A stretch of DNA of 64,000 nt, from assembly GCA_032718475.1 (NCBI GenBank), contig JAUCBJ010003832.1:1-64000 (forward strand). The letters run 5' to 3'. The stretch is from Nemertoderma westbladi. Taxonomy: Eukaryota > Xenacoelomorpha > Nemertodermatida > Nemertodermatidae. Position 1 is the first letter of the stretch. Every line of letters starts with the position of its first letter. A program made the translations under genes and the position numbers. The notes beneath the pieces were generated by a model. That model saw only the letters and a program-made list of their open reading frames with translations. It made no database searches and was not told where the DNA came from. Shown here piece by piece: positions 1 to 10,277 of this stretch.

Positions 1-127
1 TATAATCCACAAACTACTGAAAAAGATATCATCAGTATAATATATTCAGCACAAAAATAGTACTGTACACTGCCACTAGGGGAGGGCCATCAACATAAAC
101 ATAAACAAAACCAACAAACAACAAGCA

Positions 128-578
128 CTAAGTCTCACGCAAATCAATGTAGTTAGTGCAATACTAAAAAATATAATAACAAATTTGTTCAGAACGTTAC
201 GTATATTTTTCTATATTATACATCATCAGCCGAGTAATTCAGTAATAAGACGATATTTTCTAGAATTTGAAAATATATTATAGAATATAGGGGTGTGGAT
301 GGGGGTGCTGGGGGAATACTAAAAAAAGGTGGAGGAGGAATGAGGTTCCTTGAATATTTAGGATCTAGGTATTTCAGTTTTGATGGTGATACTTTCTTTA
401 ATTAGAAGGTTTTAATCAGTGGCACTTAATCAGCTATACCTATAAGAACTGTTGTGATCATGATGTTCGATTGCATGATGAGGTACCGCAACCTCATCCC
501 CTCCACTTGTTACCACAACAAATTTGTTATTATGTTTTTTAGTATTGCACTAACTATATTGATTTGCGTGAGACTTAG
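128..578. mobile_element. MITE-like element with ~62-bp terminal inverted repeats
   Basis: The stretch at 128-189 is repeated in inverted orientation at about 517-578 with only about two mismatches by eye; the outer ends read CTAAGTCTCACGC and GCGTGAGACTTAG. The interior is AT-rich and has no coding capacity, as expected for a non-autonomous DNA transposon of about 450 bp. No clear target duplication is visible, so the superfamily is not assigned. Its right end lies four bases from the left terminus of the next element, so the two insertions abut. Confidence 0.7.
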
Positions 579-582
579 TCAG

Positions 583-3500
583 CCCTATTAGTACCGGGCT
601 ATAAAGTGTTGTACAAATACGGTGGGGGGGGGGGGGGGGGGGGGGGGTTATACATTGATCCCCTTTCTAAAGGTAGATTTCGCTATTCTGAATCTCATGA
701 GTTAATTTTGCACCCACTTCAGAAAAATACAAGTTTGAGATGTCCAATTATATATTCATTTATTCAATTGAATTCAGACCCCCCCCCCCCCCCCCACACT
801 CTAAACTAGTATGCTAGAAACAAGATGTTGCATTCAAATGAAGTATTGAATGTATTTTCAATGTTTCATGCTGGCACCAATTGTTGCACCCAGCTTCGAA
901 AAATTCAAGTTTGATATGTGTGGTGTAACTCGTATATATTCTAACGACATCAGGACCCCCAAAAAACCTCTATTACGCAAAAACCAGGTTCATATAATAA
1001 ATTTACAATATTGACATTATATTCAAATTTCTGTGCTAGCACTAAAATTTGGCACAAATGTATAACATCCAATTGTAAACATAAAAAAAACTGGTGTAAA
1101 TCAATAATAGAGAAGCTGCAAATCATATTTCATGAGAAGTCATTTTCAAAAAACGCCTCAAAAAAAGTACCAAAAGTAGGGTTAAAAAATGGTGTTGTAA
1201 CTCGAAAACTTCCCAATATTTTTCAAAACCGCTTTCACTATTATTAGGAAGACAATGGATCTTTAGGAAAAGTCATAAAATATTATAAAATTATCAACTG
1301 CGTTTATCGACTGCGTCTCTTCCAGTTCAAGAAGCGAACTGGAAAGCTATGGACCCAGTGGCTAGAAGTCCGAGATAGACCATATTCTGCTTCGTAGGAA
1401 ATACAGGAGCTCAAAACAAGACTGTAATGCCTTTACCCTTCTCCAGTGATCACAGCCTTATTGCGGCCAAAGCAAGACGTAGTCTGCGTGCTAGCAGAAC
1501 AATGAAATCTGCCTTGGCTTGTCCTCTCTGTACAATACTCTTACATTCTTCTCTTACAATCATCCTTACAATGCAGCTGAGCAACTGGTATGAGGTTCTT
1601 GCAGCAGATCTTACAGCAGGCTTGAGGCAGCAGATCACTGCTCACTGCTCACTGCTCACTGCTCACAGGGCTACACTGCTTTCACAGAAGGAGTTCAGTT
1701 AGCAACATGTATATTCTCGAAACAGGAAAAAGGCCCCCTGGACTGACCACAAAATTCGGAAGTGCTGAAATGACCTCTATAAGGCGCAGAAAGAGTCCCG
1801 ACTCAAACAGACTACAGCGGCCAAGAATGCAGTTACTGCATCTAGGTCCCTGAAAAGGCAGTACTCAGTTAATCTACAGGAGCTAATAAACCAACAGGTT
1901 GATGCCATCAATGATGCCGACGACAGCAGGCAATCATCCCAGGCATGGAGATCGATCAATCTGCTTACTGGGCGGAAAAGCCAACCAACCACCAACCAAC
2001 CGATCGCCTCAATGGTTGGGGAAGATCCTCAATAATGACAGGGTATTGCCCGATAACTTTATAGGAGTAAAGGTGTCTGAGTCTATACTCCCATATTTTC
2101 CCATTGGCGATATCTCCTTTGCAGAAAGTGAAGGCTGCTGCAAAGAGCATTAAGACAAATCGTACCAGTGGATTAGATGGTGTTCCCCCTGAGGTTTTTA
2201 AAATAGTCCCACAAGAAATGAAAACAAATAAGTTGCCAGTTCCCAAGAAGGGGAACCTAACACTGCTGCAATGCTATGCAATATAATTCTAATAAATCGC
2301 ATCAGGGATCCCATTGAGAGACTGCTCCGTGGAAATCAGAATGGGTTCTGTAAAGGTCGTGGGACCATGGAACCCATTTTGGCACTTAGAAGGATAATTG
2401 AAGAGTTATCAAAAAAGAAAGACAGGCATCTGGCTGTTATCTTTGTTGACTTCTTCAAGGCCTTTGATTCATTCTCTCGCTCACGTATGTTCAGCATACT
2501 TTCATTATATGGGATTCTTTATGAAATTATTGCAGCAATCATATCAGTATACGATGGTTCGACAACATTTGTGTCTACTGTTGATGGTGACACAGAACCA
2601 TTTGAAGTGTTATGGGGCGTCCTCCAAGGAGACACACTTGCGCCATTATTATTCATAATTGTGGTTGACTATGTTCTACGCATGTCCTTAGATCATCATA
2701 ATGATGATGGGGTGATGATAACTCCACCTACTGGCTCCAGAAGTCGAGGAAATCCTGCCAAGTACCTAACTGATCTAGACTTTGCTGATGACTTAGGAGT
2801 ACTCTCAGAATCACTAGAGGGAGCCCAACGGCTCCTCAGCTCATTAGAACAGGCTGCTTCTAGTGTTGGTCTTTTTATTAACTCCAAAAAGACCAAAATT
2901 TTGACAGTTAACTTTGAAAGTCCTCAGCAAGTCTCTGACGGATGAGCATAAGCTCAAAGGATGGTATGCTTGAGCATGTGGACGATTTATGTTACCTGGG
3001 ATCATGGATCCGGAAGTCAGGTGAGGACCTTCGAATACGTAAGGGAAAGGCATGGGCAGCCTTGAATAGGCTTTCCAGGATTTGGAAGTCACATAGAATT
3101 AATCGGAAACTTAAGGTCCGATTATTTAGAGCAGCAGGACTTCCAGTACTTCCTCTATGGGAGTCCATGCTGGGCTCTAACTACTGAGGACACAAAATCT
3201 ATGGATTCGCAACGATCTCAACATTCGGAAGAATGCTACGCCGGCTTCACTGCTTCAAGTACAATGCACACATCTCCAACCAGACACTATATGACATTGG
3301 AGGTGTCTCATTGGTTCCCCAAGCTTGTCACTAGAACAAGGCCGCCTCCGCTTTGCAGGACATTGCTTTCGCCGTGAGAACCAGCCAGTGCATATGCATG
3401 ATGGACAGCCTATGACTTTCTTGAGACGCATCTTAAAGGACACAGGCCTGACCTGGACCTGGACACAGGCACAAGATGCGGACGATCTAGCAAATGTCAT

Positions 3501-3664
3501 GGGTGATAGGGAGTTGTGGCGGCGCAATTTTGTCGACAAGCCGGCACAGCATTCTTAAAAATGCAGCTGCAATTTAGCATGCCGATCCTAGTAGTAGTAC
3601 GGGGGGGGGGGTCATATTGAACCCCCCCCCCCCCCCCCCCACTACCGTACCGGGTTTAATAGGG
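583..3664 (-). mobile_element. TTAA-type foldback element (family 1), reversed, with nested LINE
   Basis: The left end begins CCCTATTAGTACCGGGC and the right end finishes TAATAGGG followed by TTAA at 3665-3668. The left 700 bases match, in reverse orientation, the right part and then the start of the copies at 21352 and 38621 (poly-G near 623-646, GCTGGCACC and GTGCTAGCAC cores near 850 and 1030, and the AACTGCGTTT segment near 1295). A LINE-B copy fills 1305-3600. After it the terminal G-run, TCATATTGA and C-run resume. About 30 bp of the element expected between AACTGCGTTT and the G-run are missing, suggesting a target-site deletion. The base quartet before the left end is TCAG rather than TTAA, so the left duplication has decayed or was lost. 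Confidence 0.75.
1305..3600 (+). pseudogene. LINE-B (RTE-like) endonuclease/reverse transcriptase, 5'-truncated and frameshifted
   Basis: A non-LTR retrotransposon ORF copied by target-primed reverse transcription. The left part reads the end of an APE-type endonuclease (SSDHSLI near 1440-1465). The reverse transcriptase core is open from 2271 to 2945 and contains motif A (FVDFFKAFDS), motif B (GVLQGDTLAP) and motif C (DLDFADD). The C-terminal region continues in other frames from 2942 to 3558. Frame breaks lie near 2000, 2210-2280 (a segment of roughly 20 residues missing compared with the copy at 42894-44927), 2942 and 3190. The 3' end is a short UTR with CAGC..GCATGCCGATC and a (TAG)n tail. 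It is almost identical by eye to the copy at 42894-44927, so the family was active recently. Inserted in the TTAA-type element; dead now. Confidence 0.85.
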
Positions 3665-3668
3665 TTAA

Positions 3669-4749
3669 AGGTTACCAGTAGAAGTTGCACACACGCTTTA
3701 CCTATAATCTATTTAAAAAAATACATGACATTTTAGTCTACGAAAAAAGGGTAGAACTGGGATTAATTTGTTAAAAAGTATGGTTGCGTTTCAGTGTCTG
3801 AGACCAGTACATTGCTCATATGACAGCTCGCCAGCTAGCTGGACAAAGATTAGCCAATGCCAATCGATATTGCACCAATGGCCTAAAATAATCGCACCAA
3901 TCAATTCTGTTACAAATTAGCGATCCGACCTTAAAACTACATAAACACGTTCGTCGGGCCTTCGCGCAGGACGAGGCTCAGTTATCAGATACAGATTAAA
4001 ATTGAGCAATTCTATCCCAAAATCGGTACTTAAGAAATTTAAATAAATAAATAAGAAATTTAACCAAACCGCTAATAAGAATAAATCAAAGAAGAGAGGA
4101 AAGTTCCCCGCGCGCTTCAACCGCCCTCTTAATCTGCACCACCCCAACCCAAAGGAGCACAGAGGATAGGCAGGATAAAGCAAGCTGGCTTATTAGTTAC
4201 AGTAGTTGTAGTGCCCTGCCTTTATGTCTTATATATATGTAATTACCCATTGCCAAGTAGTAGGCAATAGCTAGCTAGTATGCCAAGGGATGATGGAGGT
4301 ATAGAGTGGCGAGGGCATTTTGATACTTAATTACGTTTAGATTAATTAAAAACACATTTCTTAAAGCAAATCACTTGAACTAATTAAAAACTATAATGGA
4401 ATGGGGTATGTGGAGTACAGCTGTATAACTTTTAATTATAATTATTTATATCTTATACTCTAAAATAATTAATTTCCATTAAAAGACAGGCTTGAAAATG
4501 CTGTTTTTTCCCCAACCAACTTAATTAATTTTAATTTAATTAATTAACTGTTATTATCTTAGCTTCTCGAAGGCCACACGGAAATTCAACTTGGAAAATT
4601 TTGAACTTGAAAAAAAGTTTGGATAGATTTCATCGATATTTGGCTGAGTTATTAACGTTTAAAATATTAATTATTATTACATCCGACATTTATTATATTT
4701 AAGAACCTTAATATAATATAGTATAATGAAACTAAATCAATTAGCACAA
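3669..4749. other. AT-rich stretch without a recognisable gene
   Basis: No coding region, RNA gene or clear repeat seen. A short palindrome CCAGCTAGCTGG lies near 3830, and 4500-4560 is dominated by TTAATTAA-type sequence. Confidence 0.5.
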
Positions 4750-4752
4750 TAA

Positions 4753-5885
4753 TTAATTAGTAAGGACGCCAGACAATAACATTTCACCAAAGTTCCACTC
4801 AACAGTTTCTCCACCGCCATTCCCCGTTCGTTCCACCAATCGCCACGCCTTGTTGGCCCCACCCCAAACACTGGCGCCTCCAGCCGAGGGTGCAGTCTGC
4901 CATGTGGCGGGAGTGGCAGTGGGCGCAACTGCGGCGGAAGGTGTCGTAGCTGCCCACTCGTCACCGGCCCAGTCCTGACTGAATCCCGCAGTCGGTTGGG
5001 TCTTCATATCGGCGTGGTTCCCCTCAATCCAGAGCCGTCCCCGAATCCGTGTACACGCCAGGAATGCCGTCCACCTCGAAGACAGAGGGAGCTTGATCGC
5101 AGGAGGGCAAATTCCAGTCTCCGACACACTCCACCCAGGATGCAGGCGAATCCTCGGTTCCTCATTAATTCCCGTCTAGCCACGAGGGTTTCAGCCAGGT
5201 GTTGGATGAGGATCTTGGCTCTGCGCACCACACTCCATCAGTGGTACCTACTAGTGGTGTGAAGGCCATGTGCCTGTCTTCACATACAACATGGTAGTGC
5301 GACTTCTTCTGGCGTGCCCGCTGCTCCAAGAGGGACTCTGTCGACCAGTTGGCCTGGATATACGAAGTTGCGTCAGGGTTGATTACCGCAATGTCGAACG
5401 ACGCAACCTGTTGATTTCCCCAGACCCCCCGGCTGACCAGGTCGGCGCGAACTCCACCGACTGTGTTGCCCTCTTCATCGAGGTAGCCCCGGAAAAGTGT
5501 CACCTCACGCTCCACACTCGAAGTGCCAAATGCAGAAGCGATGAGATCCCCGAATACCTCGCGCAGTTCGTCGTGGCGTTTTATCACCAGGCCCCCAGAT
5601 TTTCAGCTGAGGGCATGAGATGTGGTGAAGTGCCCACCACAGCCTTCGCAATTAGTCGGGAGGCCCGGTGGAACGAGGCCATAGCGGAGTGCTAGGCTAT
5701 CACGGAACTCGTTGGGACTGAGGTCAGTGTGATCCACGCCTGATGGTTGGGCTGTGAGCCATCCGCCTGTCTTATTAGTAATGGCCCGTTCGATGGTTCA
5801 GCCTTGGCTGGCAGGAAGACAGGCCACTAACTGTTCCGCCTGGGCCTTATAAGCGTCATCCTGGTGACTAGCTGTCTGGTACCGG
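4753..5885 (-). pseudogene. RLE-type reverse transcriptase element, C-terminal part (zinc motif and restriction-like endonuclease)
   Basis: Reading the minus strand from about 5885, the sequence gives a conserved segment (KTGGWLTAQP, then FRDSLALRYG), a zinc-binding motif of the type CX2C followed by H (CEGCGGHFTTSHA, about 5655-5617), then HDELRE near 5580 and RADL with FDIAV in the frame 5587-5165. The ending (FALLRSSSLCLRGGR) lies in another frame at 5231-5004, and a tail runs to a stop near 4753. The order CCH motif, RHD/RHN, RADL resembles the restriction-like endonuclease of R2-type elements; that assignment is family knowledge plus inference. At least three frameshifts or stops. It continues the reading from 7868-9195 and is separated from it by the insert at about 5886-7867. 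The region is conspicuously GC-rich. Confidence 0.7.
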
Positions 5886-6232
5886 TCGTCCGTATATTAA
5901 GTATCCGTCAGTATACCGGTATATCCATAACGCATACAAGATAAAACAAGACAAGGGGCGAGCCATCGAGGCAAGTCTACTACACATACCCCTTCGGCGA
6001 AGGGGGTGGGCTAAGTGCGATCTAATTCGGATACAGGTGGGGGCGAGCCATCGGAGGCCAGTCTACTACAAGTCTACTACATGAGAATAAGGGGATGGGG
6101 CAAGCCATAGGGGTGGGTCTTCTATTCATTACCATAACCATAATATGCTGGCGGTTGCACAATTCGCCCGCTCTCTTGGCGCACGTGGAAGTCGTGGTTA
6201 GGGAGTGCCTCGACCACGGTTCCAAGGCCAGT

Positions 6233-7054
6233 TCAACGCTTAGTGGTGTGGTCTTGAATGGTAACTGGCTGGCCGACCAGGAGTATTTTCAGTGGGTGTG
6301 TGTCGCGGTTATAGTTCGCCTGTAGTTCGTGGCGGTTGGTGGCAGCCACCTCATCCAGCTCCCTGAATGTTTGGCGCCACTTCGGGTCGAAGGAGGTGAA
6401 GTGGATGGGGAGGGCCTCCCGGACATTGCGACCGTACAGGAGCTCGGCAGTGGATCGACCACCGTAGCATGGGGTGTTGCGGAAAGCCAGGATCCCCTGC
6501 GCGATTACGTCCGAGTTGTGGTTGGCCCCCAGGATGAGTTTCTTCATGGCCTTGACCGCGGCCTCAGCGCGGCCATTGGTGTGCGCCAGGTAGGGGCTGG
6601 AGGGCTCGAGCTGGACCCCCCACTGGTGGAGGAACTGGCGGACTTCGTTGGATACGAATTGGGGGCCGCCGTCGGGTTGGAGGATTGTAGGGATGGCGGT
6701 GGCGAGGAAGAGGTGGCGGAGGCAGTCGATGATCGCGCGAGATGTTGTGTCTGAGTTGAGGCGGTACAGCATGGGCCAGCCGGTATACTCGTCGGTGACC
6801 ACTAAGTATTTAATGGCGCCGATCTGGAAGAGGTCGGCATGGGCGCGCTGGAAGGGCCTCGTGGCCTCCGGGTTGTGTTGGAGGGGCTCGGGGGCATGGG
6901 TGGCGAGGTTGGTCTGGCAGGAACGGCATCGATTTACTGTTTGTTGGATGTCGTTCAGTAGGGATGGCCACCAGACCGACCTGGTCGCACGATCCCTAGT
7001 CTTGTTCAGCCCCTGGTGGGCGGCATGTAGCTGTTGGAGGGTAGTGCGGCACAA
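6233..7054 (-). pseudogene. Gypsy-type integrase, open but lacking the rest of pol
   Basis: A 273-residue open stretch. Residues 10-46 carry the HHCC zinc-binding domain (H10, H13, C43, C46). The core follows with D74, D128 (in QPDGGPQF) and E164 (in NGRAEAA), giving the DD35E spacing typical of retroviral and Ty3/gypsy integrases. The catalytic triad is intact as read. Upstream in the same frame is a gag-type zinc knuckle, so gag is joined to integrase with protease, RT and RNase H deleted. An integrase without its own RT cannot support autonomous retrotransposition. The C-terminal chromodomain seen in some gypsy elements is not visible before the end at 6233. Confidence 0.85.
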
Positions 7055-7830
7055 CTCAATGGGGTGGTGCGGATAACCGCACTGGGGGCAGCAGGCACTG
7101 AAAGTAGTGCGCGGGGACGGCCCGAGCGCCTTCGTTCAGGTTGCTGGGGGCTCAGTCTGTTGGCCCGAGCTGCAGACGATGCGGGTGCAGGGTTCGCGAA
7201 GGAGGTGGCGTCTTTCCGGGCGGCCCACACGGCCTGCGCTAGTTGCAGTGCGTCGGTGAGGTAACTTCCTGCTGGGAGGCGGAGAAGGTGTTCGGTCACC
7301 TCCTGGTCGTGGAATCCAGCGATGAACTGATCCATGAGGCGATCGTTTGTATGGGCATCGGCAGTGGGAAGCGCTGCGAAACCGCATTTGGTGGCAATGT
7401 CGCGGAGGTGCACCAGGAATGTTCCGGGTGGTTCCTCCGGGAGGCGGTTTCGGCGGGCAAGTTCCTGGCGGTGGACTCGCTTGTTCGTCCCCCCGTCGAT
7501 GTGAGTGCTGAGCTTCCCGAGTACTGTATCGGGACCAAGTCCCTTTACGACGGCGTTCATGCTCCGCAAGAAGGCCATTGTCAGGGCGGCGCGTCATTGC
7601 CGGTTGGTGGCAGTGAGGAGTCGCATGGAGGCTTGTGGGTCTGTGGGGATGGAGGTGTCTGTCACATGGAGGTTGCCCAGACCGGACGTGACGAGGAAGG
7701 CCTCCCACTCATCCTTCCACAGGTCCCAGGTCGATTGCTCTGACTCGATATCAAATGGTGGTGGTGCGCTCAGGAGGTTAAAAGTGAGAGGGTCGCGGTT
7801 ATCGGCGGGCGCGGTCAGGTGCGTATCCAT
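7050..7830 (-). pseudogene. gag: gag-like ORF of gypsy-type element, frameshifted
   Basis: Structural protein of an LTR retroelement. The N-terminal part is read from 7830 to 7594 (a start codon close to the insert boundary, then a segment with WDLWKDEWEAF typical of gypsy gag leaders). It shifts frame near 7590 to a segment read to about 7150, with LARRNRLPEE and FVLHLRDIATKCGF-like capsid features including a downstream LLRLP. The reading shifts again and ends in a CX2CX4HX4C zinc knuckle at about 7095-7054. GC-rich, unlike the surroundings. The knuckle runs in frame into the integrase, so a natural pol start is missing. Confidence 0.65.
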
Positions 7831-7867
7831 GTTCAGACAAGTACTGCTGCAAGTCTACTACACACCT

Positions 7868-9195
7868 GGGTAATCCGACTCTCTGTGAGGATACGACCCA
7901 TCATCGCATTGTGGTCGTCAATGTGAAGTGGTTTCTCAGTGCGGATCGACTCAACCACATCTGATGTCCCATTGATGGAGGTGGCACGGGCGGGCCCTTT
8001 CCGAGTTAAAGGGTCCCTCAGCCCAGTCCCACCATAACGAGCTGGGAGAAGAGTGATGTTCTCATGGATTGGCTCGAGTGGAAAACTGAACAGAGCAGGA
8101 ATAAACTTCTTTATGAGTGCTGTTAGGGGCCACCTCTGCATCTGTGGTTGTGATGACGCGGAGAAGGTAGTCCCACTCAGCCTGTATGCAATGCGACACT
8201 CCAGTGTGGGCTGCCTGGGGGTACTCCTTAGCAATTTCTGACAGGGATTCAACACTGCTGACCCAGGCTGCGACTTTGTCGGCTACAAACTCTTTACGAC
8301 CTGCCTCTGCCCCGATGTAGCCACCACGAAACCGATGTCCTGGTACGATGTTGATCCCACTCGGACCAAACAGCGCGCGTGCTTCATCCTCTGACCCCGG
8401 CTTAACTATTAAATAGCTCTTATTGGGCTCAGGGTTGTAGCCGATGCTGGGTCCAAGCTTCTGCAGCTCGCACCACCACAACCAGAGAGCTAGGAGGATT
8501 CCTGCTGATCCTGAGTTATCAGCATACCAGCACTGGCGCTGTGAAGGTGGATGGCCAGTAGGTGCGAATGATGGACTAGGTGGTGAGACTGTTGCTGGTG
8601 GTGGTTGCTCTGGTGGGAGGGAGAGGCTGTGGATTGGGGTCAACGTCAATGAGCTAGGTGCCTGTGGTTCAGGTGGATTCGATCTGGGGAATGGCAGGGG
8701 ACTGAAGGATATTGAGCCGGACTGTGAGTCGACTGGTGGGGTGAGATCACCCTGAACTTTCCGCAGTGCCCGCACCATTGGCAGGGTGGTGCAACCATAG
8801 ACAAGCATGGCCAGGGGGTCACCCTGGGTCATGCCTTCCTGGCTCCAGATGGATGCGTTCGAGCCACACATATACAGAGCTGCATGCCCATTATAGGCAT
8901 TGTAGATGAAGCGTGATGCATGGTGCCAGTGGACCCGACAGTTCCACAATGCTACTGGACGGCTCAGACTATTAAAGGCATTGCTCGCGTCTATGAGCAG
9001 CATACCCTGAGTGTCCTCCTCCTCGAAAACGGTCGTCATGGCATGTACAGCACCCTCGATACCAGCCTTAACACCCGCACAGAGTTGGTCAACACCACAT
9101 TCAGCAGTTAAGTCCGATTTTGTTACTGCAGCCAAACAGTTTGCGAGAAGGCGGTAAAGCACTTCCCCGATGCTGATTGGACGCACCCCGGGCAT
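7868..9195 (-). pseudogene. RLE-type reverse transcriptase element, N-terminal RT part with defective YADN box
   Basis: A 377-residue frame runs 9195-8062 and overlaps a second frame continuing to 7868. It starts abruptly at GVRPISIGEVLYR, an internal RT motif, so the 5' end is truncated near 9200. Motif A is LLIDASNAFNSL (D69) and motif B is GMTQGDPLAM (about 121-130). Motif C reads YADN at 224-227 where YADD is expected, so the second catalytic aspartate is lost. Between motifs B and C (about 147-221) lies an unusual proline/serine-rich insert of about 75 residues. The downstream frame carries WPLTALIKKF and YGGTGLRDP. I associate this RT type with retroelements of cnidarians and other early-branching animals. 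Strongly GC-rich; the island ends at the 5' truncation. Confidence 0.75.
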
Positions 9196-9224
9196 AATTT
9201 AACTTAATCATTTAACGTTTAAAA

Positions 9225-9275
9225 TTGAACACAACAGAACAACAGAATAACAGACCAACAGAACAACAGACACAC
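9225..9275. repeat. short CAACAGAA-type tandem repeat
   Basis: Near the truncated end of the RLE element the sequence is an imperfect run of ACAACAGAA/ACCAACAGA units. This is simple sequence at the edge of an insertion. Confidence 0.5.
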
Positions 9276-10230
9276 CGATTGAGTTTGTGGTACCTTTATG
9301 CTACGCTCGCTTACTTTCGTCGCTCGCCCCACAGTACAAAAGTTAATCTATGATATCGATGCAAAATACCGGTAGGTTTATCGATCGGGCGAACTCATGC
9401 TGTTTTATAATATTTTCATTTTTGGTCATCTAACCAAGGGTTCAATTATTGAATAGAACTTGCATTGAAGACCACCATGGTCAGTAAACGTTTCTTTTTT
9501 CACTTAAACAAAATGTATAGTTATTAGGGCTACGGCTAACCTGAGTAATAGTAATCCATGAATTAACCCAATGATTTGGTTTTATGTCCATCATCATAGG
9601 CCCTACGTAAATTCCAAAAAATATATTAATTTAAGTGGATGGTGATGGTTTTACACAACACCAAGACTGTATTTGCTAGGTAATATAATAGGACCAGCAC
9701 GTATTGATTTATGGACATGTATAACTGCTTCCTAAGATAATTGACACTTTTATATATTGTAGAAAGTCATAAACCTGTCATTTGGGCGTAGAAGTGATGT
9801 TAATAATAATTTTTACCAAAATCTTAAAATGACACTTTGCTAATTGGTCAAAGTGATTTAAAGAATAACATTATGACACAACATGAAACTTTATAACACT
9901 TTTTTGAAATCATATTGTGAAATATTGTAAATGTTAAATGCAAGTGCTTTTACTTTAAGGTTGGCACAATAACCGTTATTGTTAGTCTAGTGTTGCACTT
10001 TCACATTCATCAGATATCATTAGTTTTAAGTTTGGTGAAATATAATTTGGAAAAAATAAAGATGCAACCTAGTTTTTCGGTCTCAAAACATACATACATT
10101 AACCAGATCCGTTCAGAGTCCAAAGGGAGGAATGAGTTGTGTCCAATGTACATGAAAATGATCCGTTGCTGAACGAGTTTTTTATGATTACAATACAAAA
10201 ATAAATTTACATGGATTTTAAAAGTAATAT

Positions 10231-10277
10231 TGATGATCCATGACCTACTATAATAGATAGTAGGTCATGGATGATCA
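10231..10277. repeat. 21-bp-arm inverted repeat (hairpin)
   Basis: The arms 10231-10251 and 10257-10277 are inverted copies with a single mismatch around the five-base spacer AATAG. The central 16 bp (ATCCATGACCTACTAT and its complement) are perfect. No transposon context or loop partner was found. Confidence 0.8.

Larger units (their letters stand above)
5886..7867 (-). mobile_element. Gypsy-like LTR-retroelement remnant (gag plus integrase only) inserted in the RLE element
   Basis: A gag region (7830-7050) is followed directly by an integrase (7090-6233) on the minus strand; protease, reverse transcriptase and RNase H are absent. The insert interrupts the RLE-type reverse transcriptase, whose reading resumes on both sides. 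On the minus strand TGTAGTAGACTTG occurs at the upstream junction (7862-7850), again near 6085 and again near 5988, and may mark remnants of short terminal repeats. There is no room for a normal 5' LTR, since gag starts within about 35 bp of the junction. Boundaries are approximate. Confidence 0.65.
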
